Assembly (NCBI RefSeq): GCF_902364365.1
Contig: NZ_CABJDN010000006.1
Location: 186,001 to 250,000, forward strand
Length of the DNA: 64,000 nucleotides
Reading direction: 5' to 3'
Source: Bacteroides intestinalis
Lineage (GTDB): Bacteria > Bacteroidota > Bacteroidia > Bacteroidales > Bacteroidaceae
This document shows positions 7,892 to 18,038 of this stretch, piece by piece. The notes under the pieces are model-generated. The model ran no database searches, was not told the origin of the DNA, and worked only from the letters and a program-made list of their open reading frames with translations. Position 1 is the first letter of the stretch, and the number at the start of each line of letters is the position of its first letter. Both the position numbers and the translations under genes were made by a program.

Positions 7892-9001
7892 ATGGAAAAT
7901 AAAGTAATTACGGTTACTTCTCCATTACTTCCTTCTTTGGATGACTTCCTCCCTTATCTGGAGGATATATGGCAGCGTAAATGGTTGACAAATAATGGTC
8001 ATTATCATAAGGAACTGGAGAAAGCCTTATGTGATTATTTAAAAGTACCTTATGTAAGTTTGTTTACAAATGGTACACTCCCTTTGATGTGCGCATTGCA
8101 GGCCTTACGCATTACGGGAGAAGTCATTACGACTCCTTACAGCTTTGTGGCTACCAGTCATTCTTTGTGGTGGAATGGCATAAAACCTGTCTTTGTGGAT
8201 ATTGATCCGGGAACGTGTAATATTGACCCTTCAAAGATTGAGGCAGCCATTACACCTAAAACAACTGCTATTATGCCTGTGCACGTATATGGAAAGCCAT
8301 GTGATATAGGACGTATTCAGGAGATTGCTGATAAATACGGTTTGAAAGTCATTTATGATGCAGCTCATGCTTTCGGTGTAGAGGTGAATGGTCATTCGAT
8401 TTTAGAAGCTGGTGATATGTCTACGTTAAGTTTTCATGCGACGAAAGTTTATAATACTATTGAAGGTGGTGCTTTGGTTTGTCATGATGAGAAAATGAAG
8501 AGGCGGATTGACTACTTAAAGAACTTCGGCTTTGCTGGGGAAACAACTATTATTGCACCTGGAATTAATGGGAAAATGGATGAGATTCGTTCTGCTTATG
8601 GTTTAATTAATCTGAAGCAAGTAGATGCAGCTATTGATTCCCGGCGTCAGATAGCTTTGCTGTATCGGAACACTTTACAGGAAGTAAAAGGTATCCGTTT
8701 TATGGAAGATATGCCTGGAGTTCGTCACAACTATTCTTACTTTCCCATCTTTGTCGATTCTGAAGAATATGGAATGACTCGGGATGAACTTTATTTTAAA
8801 ATGAAGGAAGGTGATGTTTTAGGTCGGCGATACTTTTATCCTTTAATAAGTGAATTCTCTACATATCGGGGATTAGAGTCTGCTAGACCTGAAAATTTGC
8901 CTGTGGCGCATAGGATTGCTGACAGCGTGATTTGTTTGCCGATGTATCATGACATTCGGAAATATGAAATAGAACGTATTCTGTCTTTGATAATCAAATG
9001 A
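7892..9001 (+). CDS. DegT/DnrJ/EryC1/StrS sugar aminotransferase
   Basis: A 369-residue PLP enzyme of the sugar aminotransferase family. SFHATKVYNT near residues 180-190 carries the PLP lysine, and YDAAHAFGV holds the Asp that contacts the cofactor. The sequence is closest in character to VioA/FdtB-like enzymes that aminate dTDP-4-keto-6-deoxyhexoses. Its stop overlaps the start of the acyltransferase gene (ATGA), so the pair is probably coupled to make an N-acylated 4-amino-4,6-dideoxy sugar. No matching 4,6-dehydratase is in the locus; dTDP-4-keto-6-deoxyglucose could come from chromosomal rml genes. Exact substrate is inferred. Confidence 0.85.
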   Translation: MENKVITVTSPLLPSLDDFLPYLEDIWQRKWLTNNGHYHKELEKALCDYLKVPYVSLFTNGTLPLMCALQALRITGEVITTPYSFVATSHSLWWNGIKPVFVDIDPGTCNIDPSKIEAAITPKTTAIMPVHVYGKPCDIGRIQEIADKYGLKVIYDAAHAFGVEVNGHSILEAGDMSTLSFHATKVYNTIEGGALVCHDEKMKRRIDYLKNFGFAGETTIIAPGINGKMDEIRSAYGLINLKQVDAAIDSRRQIALLYRNTLQEVKGIRFMEDMPGVRHNYSYFPIFVDSEEYGMTRDELYFKMKEGDVLGRRYFYPLISEFSTYRGLESARPENLPVAHRIADSVICLPMYHDIRKYEIERILSLIIK

Positions 9002-9624
9002 AAGATATTTATATATTGGGAGTAGGACATAATACTGTAGTGTATATCGACTTGATTGAAAAATGCGGATATCATGTAGCAGGGCTCTACCATTATGAGA
9101 AAGGCAGGACAGGTGAATTGTACTTTGGATATAAAATAGTAGGGACGCATGATGAATTGTTTACATCAGATTTATCCGGTAAACAATTTGCTATTAGTGT
9201 TGGTGATAATGAAATTCGCTCTCGGCTCTATAATAAACTCCGGGATAATGCTGGTATTATTCCTACCCTTGTTCATCCCTCTGCGATTGTATCCCGCTAT
9301 GCCCAATTAGGTCAAGGGGTAATTATTCATGCTAATAGTGTGATTTCACCGGATGTGATTATCGGCGATGACAGTGTTGTTTCCTCTAACGATCTGATTA
9401 CTCATGGAAGTCGAATGGGAGCACACTGTTTTATAGCTAGTAATGTTGTGTTGGGAGCATATGTAACCATGCAAGATTATGCTTTTATAGGTTCCGGTGC
9501 AACGATTATTTCCGGGAAGGTTTCTTATATTGGTAAGGGTGCCTTGATTGGTGCAGGAGCTGTAGTTACAAAGAATGTAGAACCTAATAAACGGGTAGCT
9601 GGGAATCCGGCTCGTGAAATTTGA
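8998..9624 (+). CDS. NeuD/PglD-like sugar acyltransferase
   Basis: A 208-residue left-handed beta-helix acyltransferase. The N-terminal Rossmann-like part (MKDIYILGVGHNT) would bind the nucleotide sugar. From about residue 95 hexapeptide repeats follow (GQGVIIHANSVISPDVIIGDD), ending with KNVEPNKRVAGNPA. It starts inside the stop codon of the aminotransferase, which supports action on the same amino sugar. Acetyl-CoA is the usual donor, but the neighbouring AMP-ligase-like gene raises the possibility of another acyl donor. Confidence 0.85.
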   Translation: MKDIYILGVGHNTVVYIDLIEKCGYHVAGLYHYEKGRTGELYFGYKIVGTHDELFTSDLSGKQFAISVGDNEIRSRLYNKLRDNAGIIPTLVHPSAIVSRYAQLGQGVIIHANSVISPDVIIGDDSVVSSNDLITHGSRMGAHCFIASNVVLGAYVTMQDYAFIGSGATIISGKVSYIGKGALIGAGAVVTKNVEPNKRVAGNPAREI

Positions 9625-9628
9625 TTAT

Positions 9629-10957
9629 ATGACTATCCTTTCGAGTGTTTTACGTTATCATTTTTGGATCAGGGATTTCTTTCGGGGAGGTAAAATTCGT
9701 TCTCATTATATGAATGTACGATATCTTCAAGAACATGGTGCGCAAACTCAATTCTTAAGACAGCGGATGTTGACTGATTTATTGCGCTATGCAGTGAAAA
9801 ATACCCGATTCTATAAAAATATAAATTCCTTGGAATTGAAAGATTTTCCTGTAGTAAATAAATCAGTATTACAGGAGCATTATGACGAAATTTTTATACC
9901 GGAGGAAGAAAACCCGTGGCAGTGTAGTGGGAAATATCATATTCAGCGAACATCAGGTTCGACGGGAACTCCCTTTGCTGTGCCTTTTGATACTCGTAAA
10001 AGGGAACGTCGCTTAGCTGAGTTGAAATATTTTGGTGAAATAGTTGGTTTCAAATCGCATGATAAATTGGTGCAACTTCGTATTTGGACTAAATGGCAAA
10101 GCAAATCTAAAGGTCAGTCCTTCTGGGAAAACATAGTTCCCTTTGATATTTCTAATTTGAATGAAACAAATTTAGAGATGTTATGTGAGACTATACGGAG
10201 CGTTCGGGCTAAATGTTTGCGTGGATATGCTTCTTCTTTCGATTTATTGGCTCGTTATGTTGGTGAGCATCATTTGAAATTACCTTCTGTAAAAATAATT
10301 ATTGCAGGTAGTGAAACTTTATTTGATTCTACTCGTGAACTGGTTGAAAAGAATCTTGGTTGTCCCATCATATCTCAATATGCTAATGAAGAAAATGGCA
10401 TTTTAGCACAGGAACGTGTGGGTGATAATGAACGCCGATTCTTTTTGAATGAATCTGGATATTTTTTTGAGGTCTTGAAATTTGATAGTGATGAACCTGC
10501 TGAATATGGAGAGCTTGGGAGGTTAGTGATTACAGATTTGTTTAACTATGCTTTTCCGATTATTCGATATGATAATGGAGACAATTGCATAATGAAGTTG
10601 GATGAAACAACCCAAAATCCTTATATTTCAAAATTGTATGGTCGTCGACTGGATATGATTTACAACACTCAGGGTGAACCAATTTTTCCAATGGCTTTAG
10701 CCCGTATTCTGAAAAATTATGAGATGATCTGTCAATGGCAGTTTATTCAGAAAACTTCATCCCACTATGTACTAAAGTTAGCTGTTAATTGTAAAAGCGG
10801 ATTGGAAAAAACATCGAGTGATGAAATACTAACACAGCTAAAAAGACTATTGGGAGATGATTCGGATATTAGTATTGAATATGTAGATGATATTCCTGTT
10901 TTGAATTCAGGGAAAAGAAAGTCGGTAGTAAATCTTTGGAAGAATTGCCATTGTTGA
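9629..10957 (+). CDS. CapK / phenylacetate-CoA ligase-like adenylate-forming protein
   Basis: A 442-residue member of the CapK/PaaK group. It has the AMP-binding loop RTSGSTGTPF near residue 110 and the RYDNGDN motif near residue 315, followed by a small C-terminal subdomain. Such enzymes activate carboxylates as adenylates or thioesters. In polysaccharide loci their substrates are mostly unknown; acylation of an amino sugar is a reasonable guess here. I start at ATG 9629. A GTG at 9614 in the same frame would overlap the previous gene by 11 bp. Confidence 0.8.
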   Translation: MTILSSVLRYHFWIRDFFRGGKIRSHYMNVRYLQEHGAQTQFLRQRMLTDLLRYAVKNTRFYKNINSLELKDFPVVNKSVLQEHYDEIFIPEEENPWQCSGKYHIQRTSGSTGTPFAVPFDTRKRERRLAELKYFGEIVGFKSHDKLVQLRIWTKWQSKSKGQSFWENIVPFDISNLNETNLEMLCETIRSVRAKCLRGYASSFDLLARYVGEHHLKLPSVKIIIAGSETLFDSTRELVEKNLGCPIISQYANEENGILAQERVGDNERRFFLNESGYFFEVLKFDSDEPAEYGELGRLVITDLFNYAFPIIRYDNGDNCIMKLDETTQNPYISKLYGRRLDMIYNTQGEPIFPMALARILKNYEMICQWQFIQKTSSHYVLKLAVNCKSGLEKTSSDEILTQLKRLLGDDSDISIEYVDDIPVLNSGKRKSVVNLWKNCHC

Positions 10958-10973
10958 TATTAAATGAAAAATA

Positions 10974-12293
10974 ATGATTGATAAAAAGGAATCAATGCTG
11001 ACTTTATCCTTGTGTGGGGATATTTTTATAAGCAAACGTTTACCGATTCAATCCTATTCCGGTTTTGAGCAAATACAACAGTTGTTGCAGCAGCATGAGT
11101 GCAGATTTGCTAATTTGGAAACAACGATCCATCGGAATGAAGGTTATCCGGAAGCTTTTCCAGGAGGAGGGTATGCTATGGCTGCTCCTTCCTGTTTATT
11201 GGATTTGAAGAGAATGGGGTTTAATCTATTTAATACAGCTAATAATCATGCAATGGATTATGGTCATAAAGGTTTGTTGGCAACAGCTAAATACTTAAAT
11301 GAGTTCGATATACCTTTTTCCGGTACTGGTGAGAACCTGGCAGAGGCGAGTAAACCTGCTTATTTTGAATGTTCTATGGGGCGTATTGCTTTAATTGGAG
11401 TAACAAGCTCTTTTCATGATTCTTATGCTGCCGGACCTCAAAATCAAGATATGCAAGGACGACCTGGAGTTGCTCCGTTGAGACATCAGGCTGTATATGA
11501 ATTGGATAAGAATAATTATAAGGCATTATTGGATATATCAAAAGCTATCGGTATTAATAGTTATCATAATCAAGCGATAAAGGAAGGATATCTTCTGGAT
11601 AACAAGAATTTTAAATTTGGTATATACGAATTTAAGGAAGGAGTAGATAATAGGGTGTATACTTTTCCTAATGAAGGAGATTTGCAACGGACAATTGCTG
11701 AAATAGCTGATGCTAAATATCAATCGGATATTGTGATAGTGAGTATACATTCTCATCAATTTACTGACGGAAATAAGCAGATTCCACCAGAATTCATAAA
11801 AATATTTGCCCATGAATGTGTTGATGCAGGAGCTAATATCGTCGTTTGCCACGGACCTCATGTTGTACGTGGAATAGAGGCTTACCATTCAAGTCTTATT
11901 TTTCATGGATTGGGAAACTTTATTTTCCAACATGAGGAGGTAGAGTATTTGCCTGAGGAGTTTTATCGGAAATATTGTAAAACTCGGGAAACTGTTACCG
12001 GTGTAGGTGAAATTATGAGTATCAGGAGCAAAAACGGTATGATTGGACTGTGTACTCAACCGGATGTGTGGAAAAGTGTAATTGTAAGTGTAAATTGTGG
12101 TATAGACTTCCTGGAAGCAAGATTATATCCGGTGGAAATTATGCTCAAAGGAAAGAGAGGATTAAAAGGCCTTCCTGTGTTGACTTCGGATTTGGCAATT
12201 ATAGAAAAGATTAAAACTTTGTCAATGGATTTTGGAACAGAGATCAAAATAGCAAATAAAAATTTCGGTTCAATAAGAATATCCAGAGTATGA
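10974..12293 (+). CDS. CapA family metallophosphoesterase-like capsule protein
   Basis: A 439-residue CapA/PGA_cap domain protein. Metal-site motifs of the family appear in order: LCGDIF (about 14), ANLETTI, ANNHAMDYG (about 88), VSIHSHQ (about 260), CHGPHVVRG and FHGLGNFIF. CapA proteins belong to poly-gamma-glutamate capsule systems, but relatives are widespread in polysaccharide loci where no polyglutamate is made. There is no CapB/CapC partner here and no signal peptide, so a cytoplasmic role in attaching or removing an amide-linked decoration is possible. The stop overlaps the next start (ATGA). Confidence 0.82.
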   Translation: MIDKKESMLTLSLCGDIFISKRLPIQSYSGFEQIQQLLQQHECRFANLETTIHRNEGYPEAFPGGGYAMAAPSCLLDLKRMGFNLFNTANNHAMDYGHKGLLATAKYLNEFDIPFSGTGENLAEASKPAYFECSMGRIALIGVTSSFHDSYAAGPQNQDMQGRPGVAPLRHQAVYELDKNNYKALLDISKAIGINSYHNQAIKEGYLLDNKNFKFGIYEFKEGVDNRVYTFPNEGDLQRTIAEIADAKYQSDIVIVSIHSHQFTDGNKQIPPEFIKIFAHECVDAGANIVVCHGPHVVRGIEAYHSSLIFHGLGNFIFQHEEVEYLPEEFYRKYCKTRETVTGVGEIMSIRSKNGMIGLCTQPDVWKSVIVSVNCGIDFLEARLYPVEIMLKGKRGLKGLPVLTSDLAIIEKIKTLSMDFGTEIKIANKNFGSIRISRV

Positions 12294-13207
12294 TTGAAAA
12301 TGATATTGTAATGGTTAGCGTTATATGCCAAACATATAATCATGAAAAATATATAGCAGAGTGTTTACAAAGTTTGGTCGCTCAAAAGATTAATTATCGC
12401 TATGAGATTTTGGTACACGATGATGCATCCACAGATAAAACGGCTGATATTATACGGCAATTTGAAAAAGAATACCCAACTTTAATAAAACCTATTTATC
12501 AACGGGAAAATCAATGGTCGTTAGGAAATAAAGTTTTTAGTGGAATTCAATTGCCAAGATGTACAGGAAAGTATATTGCTATATGTGAGGGAGATGATTA
12601 TTGGACAGACCCGCTTAAGTTGCAAAAGCAGGTTGACTTATTGGAGAGACATATTGAATATTCAATGTGTTTTCATAATGTAATAGAGCATTGGGCGGAT
12701 GGGCAAAAAGAGGATTGCTGTTTCTTTAATATTGTTGACAGAGAATATAGCGGTTTAGAAATTTATAGGAATTGGATAGTACCTACTGCTTCAGTTGTAT
12801 TCAGAAAAAGTATATTGGAATCTGGACGTTCTGATTGTTTTCTGAATCCTCATTTTATATATGGTGATATTGTTTTGTTTTTGCTTGCAGCCAGTTGTGG
12901 GAAAATAGTGGGAATGAAAGAGGTGATGTCTGTGTATAGGCGCCATGAAGGAGGTATGGTCTTTGCCTATAATGTGAATCGTATTATTAGAAGTTTAGAG
13001 CATCATAAACAGGTTCCTTTAGTTTTTGGAAAACAATATAAAACGGCATCAAAGGAGTTAAGAGTTCCATTATTAGTAAGCCTTTCTTTTTATTATCTAA
13101 AGAAGAATAACTATTTCTTAATGATGAAATACTTGATACTTTCATCAGGTATCAGTATCAAGAGAACTTTCTTTTGCATTAGTGAAAAAATAATGAGGAA
13201 GATTTGA
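12290..13207 (+). CDS. Glycosyltransferase family 2
   Basis: A 305-residue GT-A fold enzyme. It opens with MVSVICQTYNHEKYIAECLQ, has HDDAS near residue 44 and the metal-binding CEGDDYWTDP near 97. This resembles GT2 enzymes that add sugars to lipid-linked repeat units. It overlaps the CapA-like gene by 4 bp. Donor and acceptor cannot be told from the sequence. Confidence 0.88.
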   Translation: MIENDIVMVSVICQTYNHEKYIAECLQSLVAQKINYRYEILVHDDASTDKTADIIRQFEKEYPTLIKPIYQRENQWSLGNKVFSGIQLPRCTGKYIAICEGDDYWTDPLKLQKQVDLLERHIEYSMCFHNVIEHWADGQKEDCCFFNIVDREYSGLEIYRNWIVPTASVVFRKSILESGRSDCFLNPHFIYGDIVLFLLAASCGKIVGMKEVMSVYRRHEGGMVFAYNVNRIIRSLEHHKQVPLVFGKQYKTASKELRVPLLVSLSFYYLKKNNYFLMMKYLILSSGISIKRTFFCISEKIMRKI

Positions 13208-13221
13208 AAATTTATTATTAA

Positions 13222-14643
13222 ATGAAAAAGATAGGCACAGGTAAACCATCTCTGTTCTTTTTGATGTTTATAATTTGGATAGTCAGTTGTTTTTTTGTTT
13301 GTGATCAAAATACAGATGGAGGTAAAACAGCAGTTTTATTATTGCTTGCTTTAAGTTACCTTGTTAGTTTTTCTTTTTTAGGAAGGATAGAGAATCTGTA
13401 TAAAGAATTTCATGGGCCAGCTTACCATCTTTTTTTTGTGGTATGTTTGATCAAGTATTTTGTGATGCCACTATCGTTGTGCCTTTCTCAAAGTTTTGAT
13501 ACCATAGGTCCTTCAGTGGCAAGTTCTTCTTTTAATATGGCTGTAATGCTGATTATTTATGAGATGATTTGTATTGTACTTTTGAGGGTTCTATTTCTTA
13601 AGTATTATATATCGGCAAGAAAAGAATATGTTTATTCGGAAGGAATAAAGAATGGTAATAGCAGAGTGATACTTATTTTTTGGGGGGTGGTATTGGTAGG
13701 GATTATTTTGTCTTTTGTTCCTAATTTCAATATTATTCCGAAGAACCTTTTTGTCCTGGCAGAAGATTTTGAAGGACAGGATACAGCCGTCAGTTTGGGA
13801 GTGATCGTAATTTGGTGGAAGTATGTTTTTTTTCTTTCTACCTTTTCTTTTTTATACTATATGTATAAAAAAGGCTCTAACAGATTATTTTATTATCTGA
13901 GTGTATTGTTGATATTATTTTTCCTTGGATTGATAACAGGAACAAGCCGTTGGTCAATTTTATTTTTTCTTTTATTGTCCCTATACTTGTGTTCGAAAAT
14001 GTTTGGTTCAAGAGTCAGAAAAATTATTTTTCCAATAAGTTTGGTTAGTTTGACTACGATTATAAGTATAACTTTATATAAATTTAGTTGGGCATTTCAG
14101 TACTCGGAAAATATGTATATAGATTTCTTTCAGGTTATGATGGGGCAATTGCAATCTTATTTTTCAGGACCTAATCTGGTGGCTCAAGCTCTTGAAATGG
14201 AGAATAATCCAATGTTTGTTCATAGAATTACTTTTTCGACTTTTATCAATGATTTTTTAGGCTCAATACCTTCTGTTGCAAGCTCTATAGATCAAACAGA
14301 TAGAATTAATTATTATTTCAACAGGTATTTATTAGATTGGTATTCTGACAATACTTCCCAGATTATTCCAATGACTGCGGTTGGTGCTATTTATTTTAAT
14401 ATACTTTTTTCTCCAGTTTTCACGGTCTTGTTTACTTGGTTAGGATTTATATTTGAATTTAAGGGAATATCGGATAATCGAATATATAACAATTTTGTTT
14501 ATTTATATGCGGCTTTTTGGTGTGTATTGGCTATTTGTTTTTGTCCACAAATTATATGGGGAAATCTAATAGGTCTTGTATTTCCTGTTTTTATTATTTA
14601 TAAATTTCTCATGGCTAAGTATAGTTGTAATGAATTGTCCTAA
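13222..14643 (+). CDS. Wzy-type polysaccharide polymerase (probable)
   Basis: A 473-residue protein with about 12 predicted membrane helices and a long periplasmic-type loop around residues 285-385 containing NRYLLDWYSDNT. Length, topology and position between flippase and glycosyltransferases fit an O-antigen/capsule polymerase, which joins repeat units in the periplasm. These polymerases have little sequence conservation, so the call rests on topology and context. The last 14 bp overlap the next glycosyltransferase. Confidence 0.8.
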   Translation: MKKIGTGKPSLFFLMFIIWIVSCFFVCDQNTDGGKTAVLLLLALSYLVSFSFLGRIENLYKEFHGPAYHLFFVVCLIKYFVMPLSLCLSQSFDTIGPSVASSSFNMAVMLIIYEMICIVLLRVLFLKYYISARKEYVYSEGIKNGNSRVILIFWGVVLVGIILSFVPNFNIIPKNLFVLAEDFEGQDTAVSLGVIVIWWKYVFFLSTFSFLYYMYKKGSNRLFYYLSVLLILFFLGLITGTSRWSILFFLLLSLYLCSKMFGSRVRKIIFPISLVSLTTIISITLYKFSWAFQYSENMYIDFFQVMMGQLQSYFSGPNLVAQALEMENNPMFVHRITFSTFINDFLGSIPSVASSIDQTDRINYYFNRYLLDWYSDNTSQIIPMTAVGAIYFNILFSPVFTVLFTWLGFIFEFKGISDNRIYNNFVYLYAAFWCVLAICFCPQIIWGNLIGLVFPVFIIYKFLMAKYSCNELS

Positions 14644-15598
14644 AGTTTCTTTGCTTCTTCCGATATACAATGTAGAAAAGTATATTGAGAATTGTGTACA
14701 CTCATTGTTTAAACAGTCTTATAAGAATCTTGAGTTTATATTTGTTGATGATTGTAGTTGTGACAATAGTATTTCTATATTGAGAAATGTAATGCAACAA
14801 TATCCTTCAAGAGTTAAGGATGTACGGATACTGTCTCATGCTCGAAACCGTGGTGTAGCTGTTGCTCGAAATACGGCTGTTGAACAAGCATTGGGTGAAT
14901 ATATAATGTATGTGGATGGTGATGACTATATTGATAAGGATACAGTCAACCTTCTTGTTCAGAGAATGCAAGATACAGGTGCTGATATAGTACTTGCAGA
15001 TATATACTTTGTCTACGAGAAGAAAATGATCATGCATAAAGTACCATTATTTGAATCCCCTCAGCAGTATTTGGAGTCAGTGCTAAAAAGGCAAGTAGAA
15101 TTGAGCGTGTGGGGAAAACTATTTAAGAAAGACTTATTTTGTGATGTCAGATTTGTAGAAGGAGTGAACTTTGGAGAAGATTATTCTGTTTTGCCCTGCT
15201 TAATTTACAATGCGAAAAAAATAGCTAAAGTAGATGTACCTCTTTATTATTATATTCAATACAATGCGAATTCGTATACACGTAATTTGAATCTAAACTC
15301 TTTGAATCAGGTTTGTGCGGCCAATGAACATATTGCTTCTTTTTTTTCAGATAAAGATATAGATTACAAAACAGTGATGCTGCAATCTAAGTTGTATCTG
15401 AAATTACATCTTCTGAAAAGTGTATATAAAAATGGATATTTATTGAAGGAAGTTGTGAATAGGTATACGGAAGTAGATATTATCTCAACTCAGTTACCAT
15501 GGCCGGATAGGCTTGTGTTTTATCTGTCTAAGAGGCATTGGTATTCGTTGTTGACTATCTATTTGAATGTTGCTATATTTTTAAGAAAATATATGTAA
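14630..15598 (+). CDS. Glycosyltransferase family 2
   Basis: A 322-residue GT2 enzyme. Starting at ATG 14630 gives the family's usual N-terminus MNCPKVSLLLPIYNVEKYIE; the 18 upstream residues belong to an overlap with the polymerase gene. VDGDDYID near residue 98 is the DxD-type metal site and GEDYSVLP near 180 is the usual catalytic region. It should add one sugar to the growing repeat unit on the inner membrane face. Confidence 0.88.
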   Translation: MNCPKVSLLLPIYNVEKYIENCVHSLFKQSYKNLEFIFVDDCSCDNSISILRNVMQQYPSRVKDVRILSHARNRGVAVARNTAVEQALGEYIMYVDGDDYIDKDTVNLLVQRMQDTGADIVLADIYFVYEKKMIMHKVPLFESPQQYLESVLKRQVELSVWGKLFKKDLFCDVRFVEGVNFGEDYSVLPCLIYNAKKIAKVDVPLYYYIQYNANSYTRNLNLNSLNQVCAANEHIASFFSDKDIDYKTVMLQSKLYLKLHLLKSVYKNGYLLKEVVNRYTEVDIISTQLPWPDRLVFYLSKRHWYSLLTIYLNVAIFLRKYM

Positions 15599-15641
15599 TT
15601 TGTTTCTAATCATTTTCAGTTTTTCATAAATATTAAATGTA

Positions 15642-16817
15642 GTGGATTTGGTTTTCTGTACGGAAGGACGGTTTGTACGTCGTTCTGATAATTCGGTGTA
15701 TAGTTTGGATGGTAGTCTGACTAATAATTTATGGTCTCGTTATCTGAACGTTTTTGATAGAATCTATGTTATGGCAAGAGTGCTTCCTGATGACTGTGTG
15801 GAAGTTAGAGATACTTATTTGGCATCAAGTGAACGGGTGTCTTTCATAGATTTACCATATTATATTGGGCCTTCTCAATATATGAAAGTCCGATTTAATT
15901 TGATTGGCGTAATAAGTAAGCATATAGAGCCTGGAAGAGTCTATATTTGTAGAGTTCCCGGACAGATTGGGAATCTTGTTATCGGAAAGTTGCAGAAAAA
16001 GAAGATACCTTATGGAGTTGAGGTAGTAGGGGATCCTTGGGATGTATTTGCACAGGGTGCCTTGAATCATTCTTTCCGCTTTTTCTTTCGTTATTACTCC
16101 TACTATTATTTGAGAGAAGCTGTGAAGAAATCGGCAGCAGCTTTATATGTTACTGAAAATACATTGCAACGCAGGTATCCGGTTCTATCTGGAGTGTTTC
16201 AGGTGTCAGCTTCCGATGTTCAGATTAATGTTGACCGATTACCCCCCATCGCAAAAGAGTTCCGTCAACGTGATATCTATCACTTAGTTTCGGTTGGTTC
16301 TTTGGAGCAAATGTATAAAGCGCCAGATGTAGTGTTATACGCAATCAGAAAATTAAAAGATAGAGGGATTAAATGTCATCTGACTTGGTTGGGAGATGGA
16401 GTCTATAAAGCTCTGATGGCAGAGTTGGCAGATAATTTGGATATTAAGGATCAGGTTTGTTTTATGGGTAATGTCCCATCCAATGAAGTGATTAGGCAGC
16501 TATCTAAATCAGATATATTTCTTTTAGTTTCAAGGACGGAAGGACTGCCTCGGGCCCTTATTGAAGCTATGGCAATGGGATTACCTTGTATTGGAACACA
16601 AGTGGGTGGTATTCCTGAATTGTTGGACAAACAAATGCTGGTTCCGGTTGATGACCCACTGGCTTTGGCAAATAAAATAGAGCTCTTACTGAACCATATA
16701 GACATGACAAACAAACAAGCAAATAGAAACTATGAATTTGCCAAGAGCTATTATGACTCTGTTCTTCAGCAAAGAAGAGAATCGTTTTATCAATACCTTA
16801 TCTCCATCGTAAAATAG
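15642..16817 (+). CDS. Glycosyltransferase family 4 (group 1)
   Basis: A 391-residue GT-B fold enzyme with a probable GTG start; the nearest upstream ATG is followed at once by a stop. The C-terminal donor domain holds SVGSLEQMYKAPDV, GDGVYK and the EGLPRALIEAMAMGLPCI segment with the E-x7-E motif. TQVGGIPEL follows. This is typical of retaining GT4 enzymes in capsule loci. Its 3' end lies within an 11-bp inverted repeat (16794-16827). Confidence 0.87.
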   Translation: MDLVFCTEGRFVRRSDNSVYSLDGSLTNNLWSRYLNVFDRIYVMARVLPDDCVEVRDTYLASSERVSFIDLPYYIGPSQYMKVRFNLIGVISKHIEPGRVYICRVPGQIGNLVIGKLQKKKIPYGVEVVGDPWDVFAQGALNHSFRFFFRYYSYYYLREAVKKSAAALYVTENTLQRRYPVLSGVFQVSASDVQINVDRLPPIAKEFRQRDIYHLVSVGSLEQMYKAPDVVLYAIRKLKDRGIKCHLTWLGDGVYKALMAELADNLDIKDQVCFMGNVPSNEVIRQLSKSDIFLLVSRTEGLPRALIEAMAMGLPCIGTQVGGIPELLDKQMLVPVDDPLALANKIELLLNHIDMTNKQANRNYEFAKSYYDSVLQQRRESFYQYLISIVK

Positions 16818-16827
16818 AGATAAGGTA
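16794..16827 (+). other. Inverted repeat spanning a stop codon
   Basis: TACCTTATCTC (16794-16804) and GAGATAAGGTA (16817-16827) form an 11-bp perfect stem around the stop codon of the GT4 gene. No T tract follows, so full termination is unlikely. It could protect the upstream mRNA end or act as a pause where UpxY-modified polymerase matters. Confidence 0.4.
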
Positions 16828-16892
16828 ATGCTTGGTGCTTGTGCAAAAAATCCTCCAAATTAAGGATAACAGTGTAGACAAACTTTATACAA

Positions 16893-18038
16893 ATGAGAAA
16901 TAAAAAGTTGTTTTATATCGTAACTACCATTCCTTTATCATTGATTTTTTTTAGGGGACAATTGGCATATTTAAGTAACAATTTTGAAATTGTTGCCATT
17001 TCATCCGATAGAGATGCCCTTGAAAAATTTGGCGAGACGGAAGGAGTTGAGACACACTATATTCCGATGGTGAGATCAATGTCTCTTCTGCATGATTTTA
17101 AAAGTCTCATAAAAATTATTTCCTTCTTCAGAAAAAATAAGCCGGACATCGTTCATGGCAATACTCCTAAGGGAAGTTTTTTGTCAATGATAGCTGCTAA
17201 ACTAACTGGCGTACCTGTAAGAATTTATATGTGTCATGGACTTAGATACCAAGGATCTAGTGGCTTAATGCAGTCTGTTTTAAAAATGATGGAGCGTATT
17301 TCTTGCTATTGCTCAACAGAGGTGCTTTGTGTGAGCAATGGGGTGAAAGCAACATTGGTGGCTGATAGAATTTGTAAGATAGCTAAGCTAAAAGTTGTAG
17401 GAAACGGAAGCTCTAATGGCATTGATGTTACTAAATTTGATAGAAAAATGATTTCTACCGAAGCTATTTCTTCTATTGCGGATTTGGATGATAAGTTCGT
17501 TTTTAGTTTCGCGGGGCGTATTGTAAAAGATAAAGGTATAAACGAATTAGTATCCGCTTTTAAAAGATTAATAAGTCTATATCATGATATAATTTTGATA
17601 TTGATTGGTCCATTTGAGGATAGTGATAATCCGATAGAGGAAAATACTAAAACTGAGATAGACTCGAATCCTTCCATTCATTATTGGGGAAGTCAAAAGG
17701 ATGTCAGACCATTTATGTGTGCTTCAGATGTCTTTATTTTGCCATCATATAGAGAAGGTTTTGGAATGGTGCTTATGGAAGCAGGCGCTTTGGGTATTCC
17801 ATGTATAACAACAAATATTACCGGTTGTAATGAAATCATTCAAGATGGTGTGAATGGTCGAATTATTCCTCCGCGTGATGAAAATGCTCTTTATGACGTA
17901 ATGAAATGGTTTTATGAGCATCGAAATGACGAAGTTCAGAAAATGGCGGAACGAGCCAGGCCTATGATAGTGGAACGGTATGAGCAGCATAAAGTTTGGG
18001 AAGCATTGTTGGCAGAATATCAATTACTATCCAAATGA
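16893..18038 (+). CDS. Glycosyltransferase family 4 (group 1), PglA/EpsD-like
   Basis: A 381-residue GT-B enzyme. The N-terminal acceptor domain contains [21 protein letters not shown]. The C-terminal half contains [14 protein letters not shown] and the donor-site motif [21 protein letters not shown]. Enzymes of this type placed beside a PglC-like transferase often add the second sugar onto the lipid-linked first sugar. Its stop overlaps the phosphoglycosyl transferase start (ATGA), supporting consecutive steps. Confidence 0.88.
   Translation: MRNKKLFYIVTTIPLSLIFFRGQLAYLSNNFEIVAISSDRDALEKFGETEGVETHYIPMVRSMSLLHDFKSLIKIISFFRKNKPDIVHGNTPKGSFLSMIAAKLTGVPVRIYMCHGLRYQGSSGLMQSVLKMMERISCYCSTEVLCVSNGVKATLVADRICKIAKLKVVGNGSSNGIDVTKFDRKMISTEAISSIADLDDKFVFSFAGRIVKDKGINELVSAFKRLISLYHDIILILIGPFEDSDNPIEENTKTEIDSNPSIHYWGSQKDVRPFMCASDVFILPSYREGFGMVLMEAGALGIPCITTNITGCNEIIQDGVNGRIIPPRDENALYDVMKWFYEHRNDEVQKMAERARPMIVERYEQHKVWEALLAEYQLLSK

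Noticed and set aside
10974..12293. Poly-gamma-glutamate capsule synthesis
   Set aside because: Only the CapA-like protein is present; CapB and CapC are missing and the locus is otherwise a Wzx/Wzy polysaccharide system.
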